From the IMG/VR virus record IMGVR_UViG_3300027906_000035, positions 1 to 45,012 of that record: a DNA stretch of 45,012 bases; one strand, given 5' to 3'. The position numbers were made by a program, and so were the translations under genes. Shown here in pieces: positions 26,501-33,561 of the stretch. Under the pieces are notes generated by a model. It saw only the letters and a program-made list of their open reading frames with translations. It was not told where the DNA came from and searched no databases. The DNA is from a virus. Positions within the stretch are counted from its first letter, which is position 1, and every line of letters starts with the position of its first letter.

Positions 26501-28958
26501 GGGAATGAAATCAGAAACTTATGCAGCATTATCTAGATTTCAAAACATAGAGACCTTAATAAAAAAACTAAGCAAAAACAACCAAGACAAAGCAAGGGTT
26601 GTGAGTGATAAAATACTTAGAGGGGAAAAAGTAACTCAAGAAGAGTTTTCCTCTTTTGAAGAGATATCTAAACTTTCTTCTGACTTTAGAATGGCTATAG
26701 ACAAACTTAGTCAAGAATTAATAGATTTAGGAATTCTTCCTCCAGATTCAGAGCAAAACATATCTGATAATATAGGAGAATATTTAAATAGAGCCTACTT
26801 AGCTTTTACAGATCCAAATTACAAGCCAGACGATATTACTAGACAGAAAGCAAAAAGATTTTTACAAAAAAATCCTAAGGTAATAATTAAACAAGCTAAA
26901 CAAAGAGCTAAAGAAAAAGGAATTAGTCTTAATAAAGCTATTGCAGAACAGGCTGATGTTTATTTAGATAGCTTGCTTGAAAAAGACGATTCTGGATCGC
27001 CTATGTCCAGAGAGTTTAAGCTCAATAAGTCAATATTAAAACAAAAGAAAGGAGTTCCTAAACCTTTAAGGGAATTTTTAGGAGAGATTAAGGATGGTAG
27101 GCAGGCGGCTTATATAAGTCACCTTAAATTAGCGAGCCTTGTTAATACAGCAAGATATCAAAAAGGTATTTTAGATAGCGGACTTGGTAAATTTATATAT
27201 GAAAAAAACGATCCAAATAGACCGCCTGATTCTGTTGAAATAAAAGGCAGCGCTTATGATATTTTGTCTGGATATTATGCATCTCCTGATGTTGTTGATG
27301 CCATTATACCAAAACAGAAATCTTCAGTTGAAGGGGCTTTAAAAGTTTTAACTGACCTTAATGGACTGGTAAAAGGATGGAAAACAGTTTATAACCCTAC
27401 ATCGTACCTTAGAAACTACATATCTACCATGGTAATGTTGGCTACAAGAGGTGATCTTTCTATGAAACACTTTATTGATTCTCATAAAGCTTACTTAAAT
27501 ACCTTGAAGGGTAAAAAAGTGTTTGAAGAAAAAATGTTTGAGTATAAAAAAATGGGAATTGTTGGCCAAAACATTGATATTGGTGTCATTAAAAGCGCAA
27601 TGAGAGACAACGACACAGATATGGAGACTGGTCTTTATAAAAGAATGACAAAAAAAGACGACTCCCAAGAATCAATACTGAGAAGAAGTATAAAATCTAT
27701 ATATAAACTTGGAAAATTAGGCAAAGGCATACAATTTACTGCTGAAAGGATGCAAACAATATTTCAGGCAGGAGATGATATAGGGAGAATGATGGCTTAT
27801 GAGAAAAGAAAAGAAGCTCACGCAGATATGATGTTTGATAAAACGGTCGAGCAACTTGATGATAGTGAATTACAACAAGTAATGGAAGCCGCTGCTGAAG
27901 AAATAAAGGATCAATATAACAATTATGATAGGGTTCCTCCTTTAATAAAAAAGCTCAGTAGAAACATTTTAGTGGGTTCTTTTGTTCAGTTTCCTGCTGA
28001 GATGATGAGAAACACAGCAAACACAATAGGGAGTACGGTCACGAGGATGAAGGATAAAAATCCTAAAGTAAGAAAAGACGCTAGGACTAGACTTGCCACA
28101 TTTTTAGGGGCACAATCAGCCCTAGCTATAGGAACCACATTTTTAGGAGATAGTATCATGGATATGTTTAACATGGACGATGAAGAAGAAGATGAGGTTC
28201 AGAGAGCAAAAGATTTGAGAAACGTAGTAGCGCCCTGGTCTAAAAACCACAAAATTATTGTAAGGAAAATGGGCGACAACAAGCTGAGTTATGTAGATGT
28301 AAGCGCAAACAATCCTTATAATATGATCTCAAGGCTTATTCAGAAAGTTGGTATAGACGGAATAGGTAATAATGCAGATACTTATGAGGTAATGTTTGAT
28401 TTTTTTGGACCATTTTTGGATCAAGAAATTTTAATCTCGTCAATTCAAGAAAGCGTTAATGGACAAACCGAGTCAGGTAAACCTTTATTTTTTGATACAG
28501 ATGGCCCAGGAGAAAAGCTTACTAAAGGAACCGCACATATTCTTAAAGAAATAATGCCTGGATATATGAGGTTTATACAAAGAGTTACAGATGAAGATAA
28601 AAGTACCGTAAATGAACTAATATCATTAACCGGATTTAGAACTACAGAGGTAGATCTTGATACATCTTTATATTTTAAAATGAGAGCAGCGTATAGCGAT
28701 ATGCAAGATCTACAAGCCAGCTATAGAATGAATCTTTCAAAAGGAAAAGACACTTATGACGATAGTGCTATAAAATATGGGGAAGCAATAACCAAAGCAA
28801 ATGAGATTCTTCAGTCCCACATAAGGTTAGGTTTAGATCCTAAGTTGGCTCATCAGCAAATGAAAAAGATGATGGGTAAAAATCAAAAGTTTAGTAATAA
28901 CGAGATTAAGGCTATAATCTATGGAGTTGAAATAGCTTTTAAAGAGGCTAAAAAATAA
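23586..28958 (+). CDS. Large polyvalent internal virion/ejection protein
   Basis: 1790 aa from the ATG at 23586; an ATG 81 bases earlier is in frame but would overlap the previous gene, so the downstream start is preferred. The N-terminal part is acidic (DAFDGGFVGTQAEFFQLL); residues around 280-320 hold two hydrophobic segments (VVDGFSGFATSALIYSLTGG); the middle is a long charged coil; the second half is helical with GLVKGWKTVYNPTSYLRNYIS and ERMQTIFQAGDDIGRMMAYE. Known: the W-K-x-x-YNP-x-[ST]-x-[LV]-x-N pattern marks large polyvalent proteins that phages and conjugative elements inject into the recipient cell. No lytic transglycosylase motif is seen, so it may lack the peptidoglycan-cutting activity of T7 gp16. 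Confidence 0.7.
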   Translation: MTDPNQNGATVDINQEALTLAYDDAFDGGFVGTQAEFFQLLCEDEQAQGWSFESAQLGGFEGSFDDFKELLSLPDIIEKVDSETPKEDDEVKKKDTFGPLSEEDTRSLSLESEFSSADPNFSIEKSIGYIEEYKKDKYKKAIEYFKDARPDLDFPTKEEYYGVGKAPMLTETSEYKDATDISADEKRVREEQAKIAQEYREGKRELTPQQSLVNTLHNSLGQLATVDDTFRYMYGVVTNDMKQIGLAEAEMERIDSMAQPTMEFTDGASLTEDPAKFAAAVVDGFSGFATSALIYSLTGGPYTMGIGLASDMIARSIRDFNKTKAEANKTTVEELHKTGEFEVLIPGSIGVLAYKLEKVGIKGVGEAINTLAKKGLSKLAKLLTFGTSQFTEGATEFGQNILEDINNFLASIDNEESKKIYKGRPDLLAEEIGKEFVKSAASRESKEAFYKGLAGGAGGTTLGSAYNKVMSVTKSKKETDKQDDLTERILDLEAIERNPSLNESEKEGIKTSKDAALEELKRIQIEAEKMAENYSQEQIDEFVQLREEQVSLNNQLWTTENSKNLNREQKDKVIQNLQDKFKKNVSRVKEIQKEAIEGAKTKKEEAPSQPAQEEVLVQEEADSKGRVFKRYAITTEKDGIKTTTYTFNRSDKDASQRNKSNVKPEVAFGERFEVDPESEYNDLIFEDELKVVGVENIVENTNPRSDQVQYQADVVVEDKDGSRTTLKGIRLREKTPQPITKAESGLILTEEDGSTFVEPEGSSRYAIGETQRTVAVIDSSGKLLGAFDAKTGKKRKTTESSEAELINQFDYDKGESAFEGLEGEVKDPNQLIADRSQNPKEVAKAYIEEKSKKPEEKSSVTEANLKELFKELTGLKGTDSQIKKVAEQDSEQLMEPREPAEVQEEREGMELQREIMEKEGVETEQGAKNLIESLKKWAKLGLNKFSNLRSKIGLDPKRGNVLITRLQEAYKGGMKSETYAALSRFQNIETLIKKLSKNNQDKARVVSDKILRGEKVTQEEFSSFEEISKLSSDFRMAIDKLSQELIDLGILPPDSEQNISDNIGEYLNRAYLAFTDPNYKPDDITRQKAKRFLQKNPKVIIKQAKQRAKEKGISLNKAIAEQADVYLDSLLEKDDSGSPMSREFKLNKSILKQKKGVPKPLREFLGEIKDGRQAAYISHLKLASLVNTARYQKGILDSGLGKFIYEKNDPNRPPDSVEIKGSAYDILSGYYASPDVVDAIIPKQKSSVEGALKVLTDLNGLVKGWKTVYNPTSYLRNYISTMVMLATRGDLSMKHFIDSHKAYLNTLKGKKVFEEKMFEYKKMGIVGQNIDIGVIKSAMRDNDTDMETGLYKRMTKKDDSQESILRRSIKSIYKLGKLGKGIQFTAERMQTIFQAGDDIGRMMAYEKRKEAHADMMFDKTVEQLDDSELQQVMEAAAEEIKDQYNNYDRVPPLIKKLSRNILVGSFVQFPAEMMRNTANTIGSTVTRMKDKNPKVRKDARTRLATFLGAQSALAIGTTFLGDSIMDMFNMDDEEEDEVQRAKDLRNVVAPWSKNHKIIVRKMGDNKLSYVDVSANNPYNMISRLIQKVGIDGIGNNADTYEVMFDFFGPFLDQEILISSIQESVNGQTESGKPLFFDTDGPGEKLTKGTAHILKEIMPGYMRFIQRVTDEDKSTVNELISLTGFRTTEVDLDTSLYFKMRAAYSDMQDLQASYRMNLSKGKDTYDDSAIKYGEAITKANEILQSHIRLGLDPKLAHQQMKKMMGKNQKFSNNEIKAIIYGVEIAFKEAKK

Positions 28959-28986
28959 AAAGGGACCAAAGTAAATTGATCCCTTT
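28959..28986 (-). terminator. Hairpin terminator between the converging arms
   Basis: AAAGGGACCAA (28959-28969) faces TTGATCCCTTT (28976-28986) across a six-base loop. Read leftward the only imperfect pair is a G-U, and the hairpin is followed by a T-rich tail (complement of AAAAATAAA), so it is a good intrinsic terminator for the leftward early operon. Read rightward it has a C-A mismatch and no T tract. A second weaker inverted repeat, GCTTAG/CTAAGC at 29000-29025, lies between it and the first leftward stop. Confidence 0.7.
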
Positions 28987-29035
28987 CACCCCAAAAAGAG
29001 CTTAGACGTACCCCTACACCTAAGCACACACAAAC

Positions 29036-29485
29036 TTACAATATCTTTTTTAATAAATCAACAACAACCTCACAATCTTTTTGATTCCTAGGCATGAAAA
29101 GTACTGGGTCTTGGCCTGTATCCACCAAGTGTTTCTTAAATAATTTCCACCTAATAGGAAATGCTTCGTTTGGATTTCCCTTACACTCTATTATAAACCT
29201 CCTTGGCTTCTTGACATCTATAAAGTCTGGAGTGTATCTAATAGGCAAGATGTTTTTGTTTCCTTTGTCTTGTAAAATTTTTTTACCTTTAGTTTTTTCG
29301 TAACTTGATGCAGGAAAATTAAAACCCTTAACAACCTCATATGTCTCCCCTTCGTATAAAACTTTTATTTTTTCTCTTTCTAGGGCTTTGTACATATACA
29401 GCTCTAACTTGGAAGCGAATTTGTATTGTTTATATGTTACTTTGGTACTCCTGGTGATTTGTTTTCTTTTAGAAAATTTCCTCAT
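29036..29485 (-). CDS. PD-(D/E)XK nuclease (phage endonuclease, DUF1064-like)
   Basis: 149 aa, basic. The core of the PD-(D/E)XK fold is complete: E28 in FASKLELYMYKAL, then RYTPDFID with P86-D87, then RFIIECKG with E100 and K102. After that comes RWKLFKKHL, a helix often seen in the T7 endonuclease I/DUF1064 group. Known: such small nucleases resolve branched DNA or cut at phage replication intermediates. It is the last gene of the leftward arm and overlaps the gene upstream of it by 17 bases. The exact substrate is inference. Confidence 0.75.
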   Translation of the reverse strand: MRKFSKRKQITRSTKVTYKQYKFASKLELYMYKALEREKIKVLYEGETYEVVKGFNFPASSYEKTKGKKILQDKGNKNILPIRYTPDFIDVKKPRRFIIECKGNPNEAFPIRWKLFKKHLVDTGQDPVLFMPRNQKDCEVVVDLLKKIL

Positions 29486-29927
29486 TATCTTCTCTTATAG
29501 TTAAGATGTCATCAACTCCTAATATTGTATCAAAATAAAACATAGCGTCTTTTTCTGATTTAGCTATGCAGTGTTTTACCTCCTCATTTTTTATCAAGGT
29601 GTTTGTTGTTTGAGCTATATACCTATTGTAGTCTCCTATATTATTTTTCCAGAGAATCTCAGTTAGATCCTCATAAAAACCATCGTATTCAGCAATAGCA
29701 AACACAGCTTGTAGATCTGTGCACATAAGTTCGTTTGCTTGCCACTGAACCTCTTCAGAAGTGTATGTTGTTACATTCATATCCATGTCCCTACTAACGT
29801 TAACATAGTAGTAATAATCTTCATTTTTGTATTTCAAAAGCAGGCTCATCATAAATAAGCTTGCTGAAAGATATTCGTCAGGATTTAGGCTCCTGTTGAA
29901 GACTACTCTCTCCGCGTCTGATCTCAT
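29469..29927 (-). CDS. Hypothetical protein, 152 aa
   Basis: Not recognised. Acidic, soluble and Tyr/Asp-rich, with NPDEYLSASLFMMSLLLKY, ENEDYYYYVNV-like aromatic stretches and a C-terminal FYFDTILGVDDILTIRED. It overlaps the downstream nuclease gene by 17 bases and the upstream gene by 50 bases. If the ATG 75 bases further in is used instead, the upstream overlap disappears. The tight packing supports its reality. No function is proposed. Confidence 0.6.
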   Translation of the reverse strand: MRSDAERVVFNRSLNPDEYLSASLFMMSLLLKYKNEDYYYYVNVSRDMDMNVTTYTSEEVQWQANELMCTDLQAVFAIAEYDGFYEDLTEILWKNNIGDYNRYIAQTTNTLIKNEEVKHCIAKSEKDAMFYFDTILGVDDILTIREDNEEIF

Positions 29928-30171
29928 CTTTGCTTCTTTCTATATAAAGAATGGCATCCATAAGCTCCTGTTTTAGGTGCTCCATCCACTCAGTCAAAGA
30001 TAATTCATTTTCATTTAATGTAGTTCCATATTTTTTTATTCCCAGAGAGCTCCTTTTATCGAATTGATTTTTTATACTTTCAACCACCGAATCTTTTTTT
30101 AGTAAATCTTGCTGTGTGGTCAGTTGATCAAACTCATGCATCTCGTGGTATTTCTTTATACTATCACTCAT
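29878..30171 (-). CDS. Small conserved helical phage protein (MazG-like pattern)
   Basis: 97 aa. The core is IKNQFDKRSSLGIKKYGTTL, then EWMEHLKQELMDAILYIER. I know this pattern ([FM]-x-x-R-x-x-x-G-x-x-KYG-x-[TP]-L ... [EW]-[WL]-x-HL-x-EELMDA-x-x-Y) from many small phage proteins linked to nucleotide metabolism. The E-[LM]-x-D-A-x-x-Y helix resembles part of the metal-binding helix of all-alpha NTP pyrophosphatases (MazG type), but the second acidic pair is not evident. Activity is therefore uncertain. It overlaps a 33-aa membrane gene upstream by eight bases (ATGAGTGA). Confidence 0.55.
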   Translation of the reverse strand: MSDSIKKYHEMHEFDQLTTQQDLLKKDSVVESIKNQFDKRSSLGIKKYGTTLNENELSLTEWMEHLKQELMDAILYIERSKDEIRRGESSLQQEPKS

Positions 30172-30265
30172 TTTTCAAGATTTTATTAAATATCTTAACT
30201 AATCCGATTTCTATTACCCTACACAAAGCGTAAAATAAAAATCCTTGTATCATCGCTGTTCCCAT
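30164..30265 (-). CDS. Micro membrane protein, 33 aa
   Basis: A 33-codon frame, MGTAMIQGFLFYALCRVIEI then GLVKIFNKILKNE. Residues about 5-25 are hydrophobic and could span or lie on the membrane; the end is basic. It begins one base after the upstream stop region and its stop overlaps the next ATG in ATGAGTGA, so it fits the operon without a gap. These joints are the main evidence that it is a real gene. Function unknown. Confidence 0.55.
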   Translation of the reverse strand: MGTAMIQGFLFYALCRVIEIGLVKIFNKILKNE

Positions 30266-30266
30266 A

Positions 30267-30488
30267 TTATTTTATTAAAGAGTCACTCTCTTGTTGGTGT
30301 TTAGCCTGATCTTCTAGATCTTTTTTGAGCCTCTCTATAGCTTCTTCATACCCAGGCATTCGCTTTAATGTCTCTAGCGTTCCACTCGTTAGGTCTTTAA
30401 TTGTTTGGATTTGACCCAGCAAAGCCCTCACTATTCCCCTCAGCTCTCTAACCTCTTTTGACATCTGTATTAAGGTTTGTTCTTTCAT
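30267..30488 (-). CDS. Small coiled-coil protein, 73 aa
   Basis: Almost entirely helical: MSKEVRELRGIVRALLGQIQ, IKDLTSGTLETLKRMPGYEEA, IERLKKDLEDQAKHQ. No membrane segment or Cys. Such short coiled-coil proteins beside small membrane proteins occur in the early arm of Bacteroidota phages; the role is unknown. It lies three bases after a multi-pass membrane gene and directly before the 33-aa membrane gene, so the three may act together at the membrane. Confidence 0.55.
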   Translation of the reverse strand: MKEQTLIQMSKEVRELRGIVRALLGQIQTIKDLTSGTLETLKRMPGYEEAIERLKKDLEDQAKHQQESDSLIK

Positions 30489-30491
30489 TTT

Positions 30492-30764
30492 TTATTGTGT
30501 ATTTAGTATATATATAATATAGCCAATAATTAAATTTACGTTTATAATAACTAGGTTCCACTGTTTAGCTATCCAGACTTGAGGAACTAACAAGATCCCG
30601 CCGATCACATAAGTTATAGCGCCAATGTCACCATGCTTAAGAAGGTACGGGGAAAGCATTATAAAAGCAGAACCCATATATGCAATCCTCCCAGAAAGTC
30701 TTTCGGCAGGGCTTAGTTTTCTTTCTTTAACCAATCGCCTTAAAAACTTAATATGCCAACTCAT
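30492..30764 (-). CDS. Small multi-pass membrane protein
   Basis: 90 aa with a basic N-terminus (KFLRRLVKERKLSPAERLSG) and three hydrophobic stretches: IAYMGSAFIMLSPYLL, AITYVIGGILLVPQVWI and LVIINVNLIIGYIIYIL. The QVWIAKQWNLVIIN loop is polar. The size and segment number suit an inner-membrane protein; a superinfection-exclusion or holin-like role is possible but the sequence does not show it. Eight bases separate it from the phosphoesterase gene upstream. Confidence 0.6.
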   Translation of the reverse strand: MSWHIKFLRRLVKERKLSPAERLSGRIAYMGSAFIMLSPYLLKHGDIGAITYVIGGILLVPQVWIAKQWNLVIINVNLIIGYIIYILNTQ

Positions 30765-30772
30765 TGAATATG

Positions 30773-31927
30773 TTAAAATAAATGAGTGAACCTTGCTACC
30801 TGCCCGTGTTCTTTTGAATGTATAAAAGCCTCAACAGCTTTTGGAGAATGTTGATATCCATTTCTGTGGTGCCATGAGTCTGTTCCTGAAGGAGACCTTA
30901 AGGCCTCTACCGTAACCCCTATATAGTCTTTAGATATTTTGTGGTGAAGATGATGAATATAAACATAACGGTGCTTTGTTAAGCTCCACATATCTTTAGA
31001 TTCCTGAGCCATCAACAAAGGAAGGTCTTGCTGTTTGGCCCCATCCCCATGAGTGGTGCCTATCAAAGAGTTCCCGTACTGGTAGTATTTCCTGTGAGAA
31101 ATATCAGTGTCGAAGGTTATTTGACTACAATTTCTGTACCAAGATTTGATAGCATCTGCTAAAAAGAATCCGTTTTGATAGTCATGATTTGATGGATTAT
31201 ACATTACATGAACATCAGCTATTTTTACCAACTCATCTAAAACGTCTATATAGAGCTTCTTAGCCACTAAAAAGTTGTTGTACCACATTCCATCTGTATC
31301 TTGTGGAGTTCCGGCCGTAGTCGTCCTCTTAGGGGTGTCTATGTGGAGGATATCATTACCTGCAACAAAGACTATTTTGTCTATGTTAAAAGATTTAGAT
31401 TTTTCAATGATTCCAGCCACCCCATCTTTAACCCTTTGGACTGCAATTTGATTGTTGTATTCTTCTCCTGTTTCAAAACTTGAGGCTAGCTTCCCAATGT
31501 GTATATCAGCAGGATCAACAACAAGTAAGCAAGCATCAGAATAGCTTGGTCGCTCAATTTTTTCATAATTAAATGTGTGTTTTTTAATATCATGCACATG
31601 ATCTCTCAACATCTCCTCAAAGGTTGGTCCTTCATTTTTGCTTGGCTTAAATTGTATGGACCAATGTTTATCTTTATTCCAGGCCAAACCTACACTCCCA
31701 ACGTTGATACCTCTTTCATCACATGCACTAGCTAATGCTGGGTGTTCTTCTGTTCTTTTCTTTTTATGAAAAGCCCTTCTTATGGTTTCAGAAGTTTGAT
31801 GCTCAGTTCTTGAATCGTCTTTTATGTTGTATTTTTCATGTAAAACCTGAGCTATTTTAGCAAAAGAGTAACCATTTGTTTCTCTCAAAGTGACTCCTTC
31901 CCCGACTAATTTATTTAATTCAATCAT
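30773..31927 (-). CDS. Calcineurin-like metallophosphoesterase
   Basis: 384 aa. The metallophosphoesterase motifs appear in order: D141-x-H143 in DPADIHIGK, G190-N191-D192 (usual GD-x-x-x, here AGNDILH), N247-H248-D249, H293-G-D295 and H325-H-L-H-H329. Residues 1-60 form a helix-turn-helix-like region (GYSFAKIAQVLHEKY, SETIRRAFHKKKR) that may contact DNA. Known: phage members of this family are often annotated as SbcD-like nucleases or phosphodiesterases; substrates are rarely proven. The presence of a DNA-binding-like N-terminus and its position among replication genes favour a nuclease. The start overlaps the stop of a 58-aa gene (ATGATTGA). Confidence 0.8.
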   Translation of the reverse strand: MIELNKLVGEGVTLRETNGYSFAKIAQVLHEKYNIKDDSRTEHQTSETIRRAFHKKKRTEEHPALASACDERGINVGSVGLAWNKDKHWSIQFKPSKNEGPTFEEMLRDHVHDIKKHTFNYEKIERPSYSDACLLVVDPADIHIGKLASSFETGEEYNNQIAVQRVKDGVAGIIEKSKSFNIDKIVFVAGNDILHIDTPKRTTTAGTPQDTDGMWYNNFLVAKKLYIDVLDELVKIADVHVMYNPSNHDYQNGFFLADAIKSWYRNCSQITFDTDISHRKYYQYGNSLIGTTHGDGAKQQDLPLLMAQESKDMWSLTKHRYVYIHHLHHKISKDYIGVTVEALRSPSGTDSWHHRNGYQHSPKAVEAFIHSKEHGQVARFTHLF

Positions 31928-32096
31928 TAGATTTGGTTTGATTATGTATCCTTTCTATTATTTTTTTTAAATTAAAAAAGGTTTCTTCAATTTTAGATTC
32001 GGCATCGGGCAAAAGCAGGTAAAATTCGAGATCATTACACAGTTTAATTAGTTTTCTTACTACATGGTTTACATACTTTCGCCTTGTCCCCTTCAT
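31920..32096 (-). CDS. Hypothetical helical protein, 58 aa
   Basis: A 58-codon frame starting MKGTRRKYVNHVVRKLIKLC, then NDLEFYLLLPDAESKIEETF and FNLKKIIERIHN. Helical with a basic start. It overlaps the upstream gene by four bases (ATGA) and the phosphoesterase start by eight bases (ATGATTGA). That double coupling fills what would otherwise be a 165-base gap and makes it a convincing gene. Not recognised; no function proposed. Confidence 0.65.
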   Translation of the reverse strand: MKGTRRKYVNHVVRKLIKLCNDLEFYLLLPDAESKIEETFFNLKKIIERIHNQTKSND

Positions 32097-32389
32097 ATAT
32101 CTTTATCTTGATGAATCAAACATTGATCACCAAAAGCGTTGTCTAATTTTTTTATAGACCTATATATAATTCTAGACTTTTTTTTAGTTTCCTGCTTTTC
32201 AGACTTTAAGGAATCAGACCCTAGATTAACATACATGAAAGCGTCCAATTGAAGGAGGTTGTCGATTTTTTCTTTATCCTTCATAGTCTTATAAGAAAGC
32301 AATTTATCACAAAACCCCTGAACGTCTAGCTCAAATATACTATACTTAGCTCCTCTTAGCCTTTGGTAACGTTTTTGAAAATCATTCAT
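32093..32389 (-). CDS. Hypothetical protein, 98 aa
   Basis: Begins MNDFQKRYQRLRGAKYSIFE and is followed by FCDKLLSYKTMKDKEKIDNL and a basic stretch (KQETKKKSRIIYRSIKKL). The frame is open 45 bases further upstream but only to a TTG; the ATG at 32389 follows an A/T leader (TATAATTTTAAC) and is preferred. Soluble, mixed charge, no recognisable family. Its stop overlaps the next gene start by ATGA. Confidence 0.55.
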   Translation of the reverse strand: MNDFQKRYQRLRGAKYSIFELDVQGFCDKLLSYKTMKDKEKIDNLLQLDAFMYVNLGSDSLKSEKQETKKKSRIIYRSIKKLDNAFGDQCLIHQDKDI

Positions 32390-32440
32390 AGGATTCTTTT
32401 TGTTAAAATTATAACTTTTTTTTACAAATACCAAAAGTTA

Positions 32441-32704
32441 TCAAGAGGTACGCTTTTTGTGGCTATTATATTGATGCCTATAAAGCCTCCACATTGCTTT
32501 AGAACACGAGTGTTTATCATAAGATTCAGGAGATTCAATTGTTTTTATTTTACCATTATCCACATACTCAAATATAACCTTGAACTCATCACCAAAAACT
32601 TTAGGGTAGCACCTGATTCTGTTTTTCAAACACCAAGACATAGATTCATAGTCCTCTTTAGTGGGAAAATATTCTTTTGTTTTTATTTTTTTTGGTCTGC
32701 CCAT
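32441..32704 (-). CDS. Hypothetical protein, 87 aa
   Basis: Begins MGRPKKIKTKEYFPTKEDYE, an AT-hook-like GRPKK start, then SMSWCLKNRIRCYPKVFGDE, a beta pair (FKVIFEYVDNGKIKTIESP) and a basic end with HSCSKAMWRLYRHQ. Three Cys and several His are present but without a standard zinc spacing. It lies eight bases downstream of the PAPS-reductase-family gene. A perfect DnaA box (TTATCCACA, 32556-32564) falls in the coding region, probably by chance. Function unknown; DNA contact is only suggested by the basic start. Confidence 0.55.
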   Translation of the reverse strand: MGRPKKIKTKEYFPTKEDYESMSWCLKNRIRCYPKVFGDEFKVIFEYVDNGKIKTIESPESYDKHSCSKAMWRLYRHQYNSHKKRTS

Positions 32705-32712
32705 ATTTTTAA

Positions 32713-33561
32713 TTATAAACCGCAGTGCCCAGAATCACACTCATTAAAATCGTCTTCAAAAAGCTCTCCCTGTAAATTCCATTTCTGAATATCTTCATAC
32801 TTAATTTTATCTATTCCGTTTCGCCAACAGTCGTTTAAATGTTTAATTCCTTCTTTAGATTTAAACCACTCCATTTTATTTGGGTGCCATTCAAATCTTT
32901 TTCTTGCTAATATTAAATTTTGATGAAAGCATCCAACACAATTATTTATCCTTGCAAACCTAACGTTTTTATTTTTCCAGTACTTTTCAATATTATCTTT
33001 AAAAATGCCGTCTTTTATGAGAGGATACGATGGTTTTTGCCACTCTATAATACCCCATTTATTTCTAGTTTTTCTCTTGCCAACAATAGCTTTCATTTCT
33101 AACAATCCATTTTTATTTAGTTTATCGTTCATATTGGCAGCTCTTCTTGTTTCATTGGCTCTAAACCCTATCCTCATTTCTACTGGCGTATTTATTTTTT
33201 TTCTCCACCACTCAAATATTGGTTCTAATTTTAACTGTGTGGTACAATATCTTCTTGTTACGTTCGGTAAACTGCCCGCACTGTCTAAAACCTTATCAAA
33301 TGTTTTTCCCGTAACCCAAGATATTTTTCTACCTATATGTTGTTCTAAGTCAAGCATTGTATAAATAATTATATCATCTTCTGCGGTGGCAATAAATGGT
33401 GCTTGTATTCTGTCCTCTACTTCTTGTATTATCTTTTTATCAGGAAATCTAGATTCTTCGTGTTCTATCCTCACTAAAGCAAATACATCATAGTCTGCCG
33501 GATAGTTTGCGGCTATATACGATGAGGTTTTTCCTCCAGATAAACTATTAATTTTTTTCAT
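32713..33561 (-). CDS. PAPS reductase/DndC-family PP-loop ATPase
   Basis: 282 aa. The ATP-binding PP-loop is plain: NSLSGGKTSS (S8-G9-G10-K11-T12-S13). Further family features are RRYCTTQLKLEP with C106, R-I-G-F-R-A-N-E (the LGIRADE-like strand of PAPS reductase relatives), and N-N-C-V-G-C-F-H with C208 and C211. The C-terminus adds C275 and C280 in CDSGHC. Known: this superfamily activates substrates with ATP for sulfur transfer; DndC uses four cysteines for an iron-sulfur cluster in DNA phosphorothioation. Phage copies are common but their substrate is mostly unknown. No DndA, D or E partner is in the window. It shares one base with the primase-helicase gene (TAATG), so it is co-expressed with replication. 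Confidence 0.75.
   Translation of the reverse strand: MKKINSLSGGKTSSYIAANYPADYDVFALVRIEHEESRFPDKKIIQEVEDRIQAPFIATAEDDIIIYTMLDLEQHIGRKISWVTGKTFDKVLDSAGSLPNVTRRYCTTQLKLEPIFEWWRKKINTPVEMRIGFRANETRRAANMNDKLNKNGLLEMKAIVGKRKTRNKWGIIEWQKPSYPLIKDGIFKDNIEKYWKNKNVRFARINNCVGCFHQNLILARKRFEWHPNKMEWFKSKEGIKHLNDCWRNGIDKIKYEDIQKWNLQGELFEDDFNECDSGHCGL

Noticed and set aside
32556-32564. Perfect DnaA box TTATCCACA
   Set aside because: It lies within a coding gene (encoding part of Y-V-D-N) with no companion boxes or repeats; a single 9-base match in 45 kb is expected by chance.
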